64,000 bases of DNA from Salinimicrobium catena (GTDB lineage: Bacteria; Bacteroidota; Bacteroidia; Flavobacteriales; Flavobacteriaceae): NCBI RefSeq assembly GCF_900102915.1, contig NZ_FNGG01000001.1:944507-1008506 (forward strand), given 5' to 3'. Below are positions 62,264-64,000 of the stretch, one piece after another; position 1 is the stretch's first letter; each line of letters begins with the position of its first letter. The position numbers and the translations under genes were made by a program. The notes below the pieces were generated by a model that saw only the letters and a list, made by a program, of their open reading frames with translations, ran no database searches and was not told the origin of the DNA.

Positions 62264-64000
62264 ATGAAAAAAAGTTTAAGTGGAATTCTAACACTGTTAC
62301 TGGTGTTAGTTGTGCAAATATCCTTTGCGCAAGAAAGAACAATCACCGGGACGGTAGTCGATGAAAACGATCTGCCTTTGCTTGGGGTGAATGTTTTAAT
62401 TAAAGGAACAGCGGTTGGTACGCAAACAGATTTTGACGGAATGTATCAAATTCAGGCCAACCAGGGTGATGTTCTTGTCTTTACTTATGTAGGTATGGAG
62501 AGAACTGAAAGAACAGTAGGAGCTAATAACACCATTAATGTAAGTATGGCGCCCGATGCTCAATCCCTTCAGGAGGTAATCGTAGTAGGGTATGGGGAGC
62601 AAACAAGAAAATCTCTTACTACCGCGGTTGCCAAGGTGGATGGTGAGCAAATCAAGAGTATCGCTACACCAACCGTTTCTGGTGCTTTACAAGGTACGGC
62701 TAACGGTCTCCAGGTGAACCAAAACTCTGGTGCGCCGGGTGGAGGTTTTTCTGTGCGTGTTCGTGGAGCCAGTTCTATTAGTGGATCAAATGAGCCGCTT
62801 TACGTTGTAGACGGAGTGCCTATCTTATCAGGTAGTATTGGTGAAAATGATTTTTTTGGGGGTCAGAACAACGACGTTTTAGCAAACATCAATTTCTCTG
62901 ATATTGAGTCTATCCAGGTTTTAAAAGATGCTTCCTCAGCTGCTATATATGGTGCCAGGGGTGCCAACGGGGTAGTGCTTATAACTACTAAAAGAGGAAA
63001 AGCCGGGAAGACTTCTGTAGAGGTTAATTCCTATACAGGATTCCAGGAGCCTATTGATAAATATGAACTCTTCACTGCCGGTCAATATTACGAGTTTGGA
63101 GACAGAGCTTTTGAAAGTGCTTTTGGAGTACCCGGTATGCTTTCTCAGGGGATGATCCTCGGAGAGAATATTCTTGAAAGAGAAGGGGCTGCCAGCTTAG
63201 AAGAGCTATATGCTATGGATTTTGGAGATGATTATATTGATGCAGTGTACCGTGATGGGGCTGCAATAGTTAGACAAACAGATGTTACCTTAAGTGGAGG
63301 GTCTGAAAAAGCGCGTTTTTATACTAACTTCACCGATTTCAATCAGGAAGGTGCAATTAGATCTCAGTTATTCAAGAGAAGATCTTTGTCTTTCAACGCT
63401 AATTTCCAGGCAAATGAAAAAATGGATCTTGATGCCGGAGTAAGTATAACCGAATCTTTTAACAGAAGGGTGAACGGAGATAACAATATCTACGGAGTTC
63501 TTTCTACTGCAGTTTTAGAAAGACCAGGCGAGGACCTTTTCAATGAAGATGGAACTTACAATACCAGTGCGTTTATATTTTCAAATCCATTGCAGAACGC
63601 ATTAGTAGATAAATCTACATCTGAGAACTTGAGGATCTTCTCAAACCTTGGATTGCGCTACGAAATCTATAAGGATTTAAGCTTCTATTCTAAGGCTTCT
63701 TTGGAGCGTCTAGATTATAATGAATTGGTATTCAATCCTGCTACTACCAGGAGAGGACAGGGGTCAAATGGATATGCCTATAAAGGTGTATACCAGATCA
63801 ACAGATGGAACGTTACAAATACTTTGAACTATAGTAAGAATGTTGGTGATTTCGACTTTACCGGACTCTTAGGATTCTCTTTTGAAGGAACCAATACAGA
63901 GACTACTCAGGTAGACGGAAATCAGATTCCTGCCGGATTGGAACTTCCTGGTAACGCTGCTGTTCCTACTACAGCTTACAATGCAATTAACGAGAATAAA
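62264..64000 (+). CDS. SusC/RagA-type transporter, second copy, cut by the window end
   Basis: An open frame of 579 codons runs to the last base without a stop. It encodes a signal peptide (ending ISFAQ), a carboxypeptidase-regulatory-like domain (ITGTVVDENDLPLLGVNVLIKG), a plug with LYVVDGVPIL and GARGANGVVLITTKRG, and the first barrel strands. The N-terminal ~110 residues resemble the first SusC closely, while the plug differs, and a GYGEQ box (VVGYGEQTRKSLTTAV) follows. A partner SusD is expected just beyond the window. Confidence 0.93.
   Translation, partial: MKKSLSGILTLLLVLVVQISFAQERTITGTVVDENDLPLLGVNVLIKGTAVGTQTDFDGMYQIQANQGDVLVFTYVGMERTERTVGANNTINVSMAPDAQSLQEVIVVGYGEQTRKSLTTAVAKVDGEQIKSIATPTVSGALQGTANGLQVNQNSGAPGGGFSVRVRGASSISGSNEPLYVVDGVPILSGSIGENDFFGGQNNDVLANINFSDIESIQVLKDASSAAIYGARGANGVVLITTKRGKAGKTSVEVNSYTGFQEPIDKYELFTAGQYYEFGDRAFESAFGVPGMLSQGMILGENILEREGAASLEELYAMDFGDDYIDAVYRDGAAIVRQTDVTLSGGSEKARFYTNFTDFNQEGAIRSQLFKRRSLSFNANFQANEKMDLDAGVSITESFNRRVNGDNNIYGVLSTAVLERPGEDLFNEDGTYNTSAFIFSNPLQNALVDKSTSENLRIFSNLGLRYEIYKDLSFYSKASLERLDYNELVFNPATTRRGQGSNGYAYKGVYQINRWNVTNTLNYSKNVGDFDFTGLLGFSFEGTNTETTQVDGNQIPAGLELPGNAAVPTTAYNAINENK

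Overview
The window looks like chromosome of a marine-type flavobacterium (phylum Bacteroidota, family Flavobacteriaceae). The evidence is the AT-leaning sequence, many promoter -7 boxes of the Bacteroidota form TAnnTTTG, SusC/SusD pairs, lipoproteins with acidic residues after the lipidated cysteine, an exosortase of the XrtF type, a HYC_CC_PP-type small protein, and a mevalonate-pathway GHMP kinase of the GYDIA type. The exact genus cannot be fixed from sequence reading alone. Most of the window is ordinary, densely packed housekeeping DNA; the accessory parts are about 33.1-47.0 kb and 53.4-64 kb.

Layout. 0.1-8.0 kb: tRNA-Phe (minus), then a plus-strand run of coaX, an outer-membrane protein, a TPR protein, lptC, a 63-residue membrane protein, a CNNM/CorC protein and a SurA/PpiD-like foldase, which together serve CoA synthesis and envelope biogenesis. 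8.0-10.2 kb (minus): a GYDIA-type GHMP kinase and HMG-CoA reductase of the mevalonate pathway. 10.4-16.0 kb (plus): a DPP IV-type S9 peptidase followed by two POT transporters, a likely peptide-use cassette. 16.1-21.5 kb: a thioredoxin-fold protein, then minus-strand comEC, an NlpC/P60 lipoprotein, lpxB, a small membrane protein and surE. 21.6-23.8 kb: a tail-specific (S41) protease. 24.0-29.5 kb (minus): the rod-shape operon mreB-mreC-mreD-mrdA-rodA. 29.6-33.1 kb: purH, a MacB-like permease and a GAF-domain methionine sulfoxide reductase.

33.2-34.2 kb holds xrtF and its partner membrane gene. 34.2-47.0 kb is a copper/silver-type metal-resistance island, all on the plus strand: a HYC_CC_PP-like protein, a CusA-like RND pump with extra membrane helices, a TolC-like outer-membrane channel, a CusB-like adaptor fused to metal-binding domains, a DUF3347 lipoprotein, a DUF2911 protein, a short AraC-type regulator with a CxxC metal-binding-like N-terminus, and a copper P1B-ATPase with four HMA domains. 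A small four-helix-bundle gene, flanked by degenerate 7-bp repeats in inverted orientation, interrupts this island between the pump and the channel.

47.0-57.0 kb (mostly minus): a two-repeat surface lipoprotein, a large metzincin-type metalloprotease, lysS, a hidden 50-residue Pmp3/YqaE protein with lipB (plus), a 416-base repeat-rich intergenic stretch, an unrecognised 820-residue lipoprotein and rnhB. 57.2-64.0 kb: a SusC/SusD pair and the start of a second SusC that runs off the window. The two susC genes share a promoter overlapped by an ATTAGC-N12/13-GCTAAT palindrome, which suggests common regulation.

No CRISPR array, prophage, defence system or intact insertion sequence was seen. The items most worth a second look are the four-helix-bundle cassette and its heptad repeats, the metal-sensor-like AraC regulator, and the shared susC palindrome.
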